DNA of 32,983 nt, taken from contig CAMWVR010000017.1 in assembly GCA_947177795.1 (NCBI GenBank), positions 1-32,983 of the forward strand, written 5' to 3'. The stretch's first letter is position 1. Every line of letters begins with the position of its first letter. The position numbers and the translations under genes were made by a program. Below, one piece after another: positions 32,452 to 32,983 of the stretch. This DNA comes from an uncultured Clostridia bacterium (GTDB taxonomy: Bacteria > Bacillota > Clostridia > Christensenellales > UBA3700). The notes beneath the pieces were generated by a model. That model made no database searches. It saw only the letters and a program-made list of their open reading frames with translations, and had not been told where the DNA came from.

Positions 32452-32535
32452 GTGTTTTGTCAAATTTTTCGACATACATATTTTGGTACGGCAACTCGTC
32501 CATAACCGTTTATTTTTGTCACCTCGGCATAATTA

Positions 32536-32779
32536 TGTCATTTCGAGCGTAGTCGAGAAATCTAATCCCCTTGAGATTTCTCCACTTCACTGCGTTTCGG
32601 TCGTAAGTAGCGAAGCGACGGCATAGCGAGCAAGCAGGTGCGTCTCGTGCGAGCGTCAATGACATTATTACATTAGACTCTTCGACTCCACTGCGTTTCG
32701 CTCAGAGTGACGCATTCAAGGCGTAACTTTCACTTTAAACGAGTCATATTGAGCGTAGCGTAGCGAAGTCGAAATATCT
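32536..32779. repeat. Array of R1 palindromes including the second long-form copy
   Basis: Copies at 32536-32563 (reverse; ATTTC/GAAAT), 32574-32664 (91-bp long form sharing the roughly 60-bp extra block with 8980-9069), 32675-32712 (arms ACTCT/AGAGT) and 32743-32779 (reverse; ATATT/AATAT). The array lies between the leuA promoter and the last gene. The 31772-32780 gap therefore holds, in order, the AT-rich element, R2-like D, the T-box, the promoter and this array, with no gene seen. Confidence 0.82.
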
Positions 32780-32780
32780 A

Positions 32781-32981
32781 TTACTTCTTGCTCCTCATAG
32801 CCCTTTGTTCTTTTAGCAATTCCTGATAACGCTCAATCTGATCATCCCTAAGATCTACCATCCTCTTTGCCGTCTCAAAGGCTTGTTTATCGCTTACTAC
32901 TACTTCAGTCTCCTTGACTCTCACTTTTGTGCCGTCTCCGCTCGCGTCTCTTCTGATGTCTTTCATATACTCGTCTTCCAT
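32781..32981 (-). CDS. Small charged protein of unknown function, possibly truncated by the window edge
   Basis: An open frame of 66 residues ending in TAA at 32781. A candidate ATG lies at 32979-32981, 2 nt from the window edge, so neither the ribosome binding site nor a longer upstream reading can be judged. The sequence is strongly charged: a Lys/Val-rich strand-like segment (KVRVKETEVVVS) followed by a helix rich in Arg, Gln and Glu (DDQIERYQELLKEQRAMRSKK), possibly a short coiled coil. I do not recognise the family. It may be the C-terminus of a longer protein. R1 repeats follow its stop codon directly. Confidence 0.5.
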   Translation of the reverse strand: MEDEYMKDIRRDASGDGTKVRVKETEVVVSDKQAFETAKRMVDLRDDQIERYQELLKEQRAMRSKK

Positions 32982-32983
32982 TT

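Noticed and set aside
824-32779. R1 palindromes as intrinsic terminators
   Set aside because: Stems are only about five base pairs with a bulge and are not followed by T-runs. Several lie inside operons.
824-32779. R1 arrays as a CRISPR
   Set aside because: Copies occur in both orientations at irregular spacing with variable arms, and no cas genes are present.

Overview
The window reads as a chromosomal, housekeeping stretch of an uncultivated anaerobic Bacillota, most likely a Clostridia lineage. The evidence is a T-box leader on leuA, a short HisG paired with HisZ, an NfnAB-type electron-bifurcating transhydrogenase, DapL-type lysine synthesis, sigma-A-like promoters and AGGAGG-like ribosome binding sites. 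The genus is not readable from the sequence. Every recognised gene but one lies on the minus strand. No phage, transposase, CRISPR array, rRNA or tRNA gene was seen.

Layout in plus-strand coordinates: (1) 97-6817, a histidine operon transcribed hisZ-hisG-hisD-hisB-hisH-hisA-hisF-hisIE, with a strong promoter at 6906-6934 and a terminator at 43-76. hisC and a histidinol-phosphatase are absent. (2) 6971-8896, yhbY and obgE (ribosome assembly). (3) 9168-11379, nfnA-nfnB (NADPH/ferredoxin/NADH electron bifurcation). (4) 11604-14892, nth, then purA-dapL. (5) 15285-20018, a CtpE/CaxP-like P-type ATPase with an unusual 270-residue N-terminal extension, followed 15 nt later by guaA. (6) 20357-28036, an aromatic amino acid cluster transcribed aroB-aroA-aroC-pheA-aroE/K-aroQ-tyrA. 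It covers every step from DAHP to chorismate, prephenate, phenylpyruvate and (via TyrA) hydroxyphenylpyruvate; DAHP synthase is absent. (7) 28210-30014, a MATE efflux pump and a lone plus-strand ABM-family gene. (8) 30113-32451, leuA behind a leucine-type T-box riboswitch. (9) A partial unknown small protein at the right edge.

The accessory content is in the gaps. Two palindromic repeat families fill nearly all of them. R1 is a short REP-like palindrome of about 28-38 bp. Its 5-bp arms change sequence from copy to copy but stay complementary, and two copies exist in a long 90-bp form. R2 is a 160-bp hairpin element; three same-orientation copies sit 0, 0 and 3 nt after the stop codons of obgE, dapL and guaA. 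Its terminal stems show compensatory base changes between copies. A divergent R2-like element and a second, AT-rich inverted-repeat element lie between the leuA T-box terminator and the leuA start.

Together the genes form a biosynthetic block for amino acids (His, Phe, Tyr, Leu, DAP/Lys) and purines (both IMP branches). The most interesting signals are the R2 family, the covarying R1 arms, the layered leuA leader and the N-terminal tail of the P-type ATPase.
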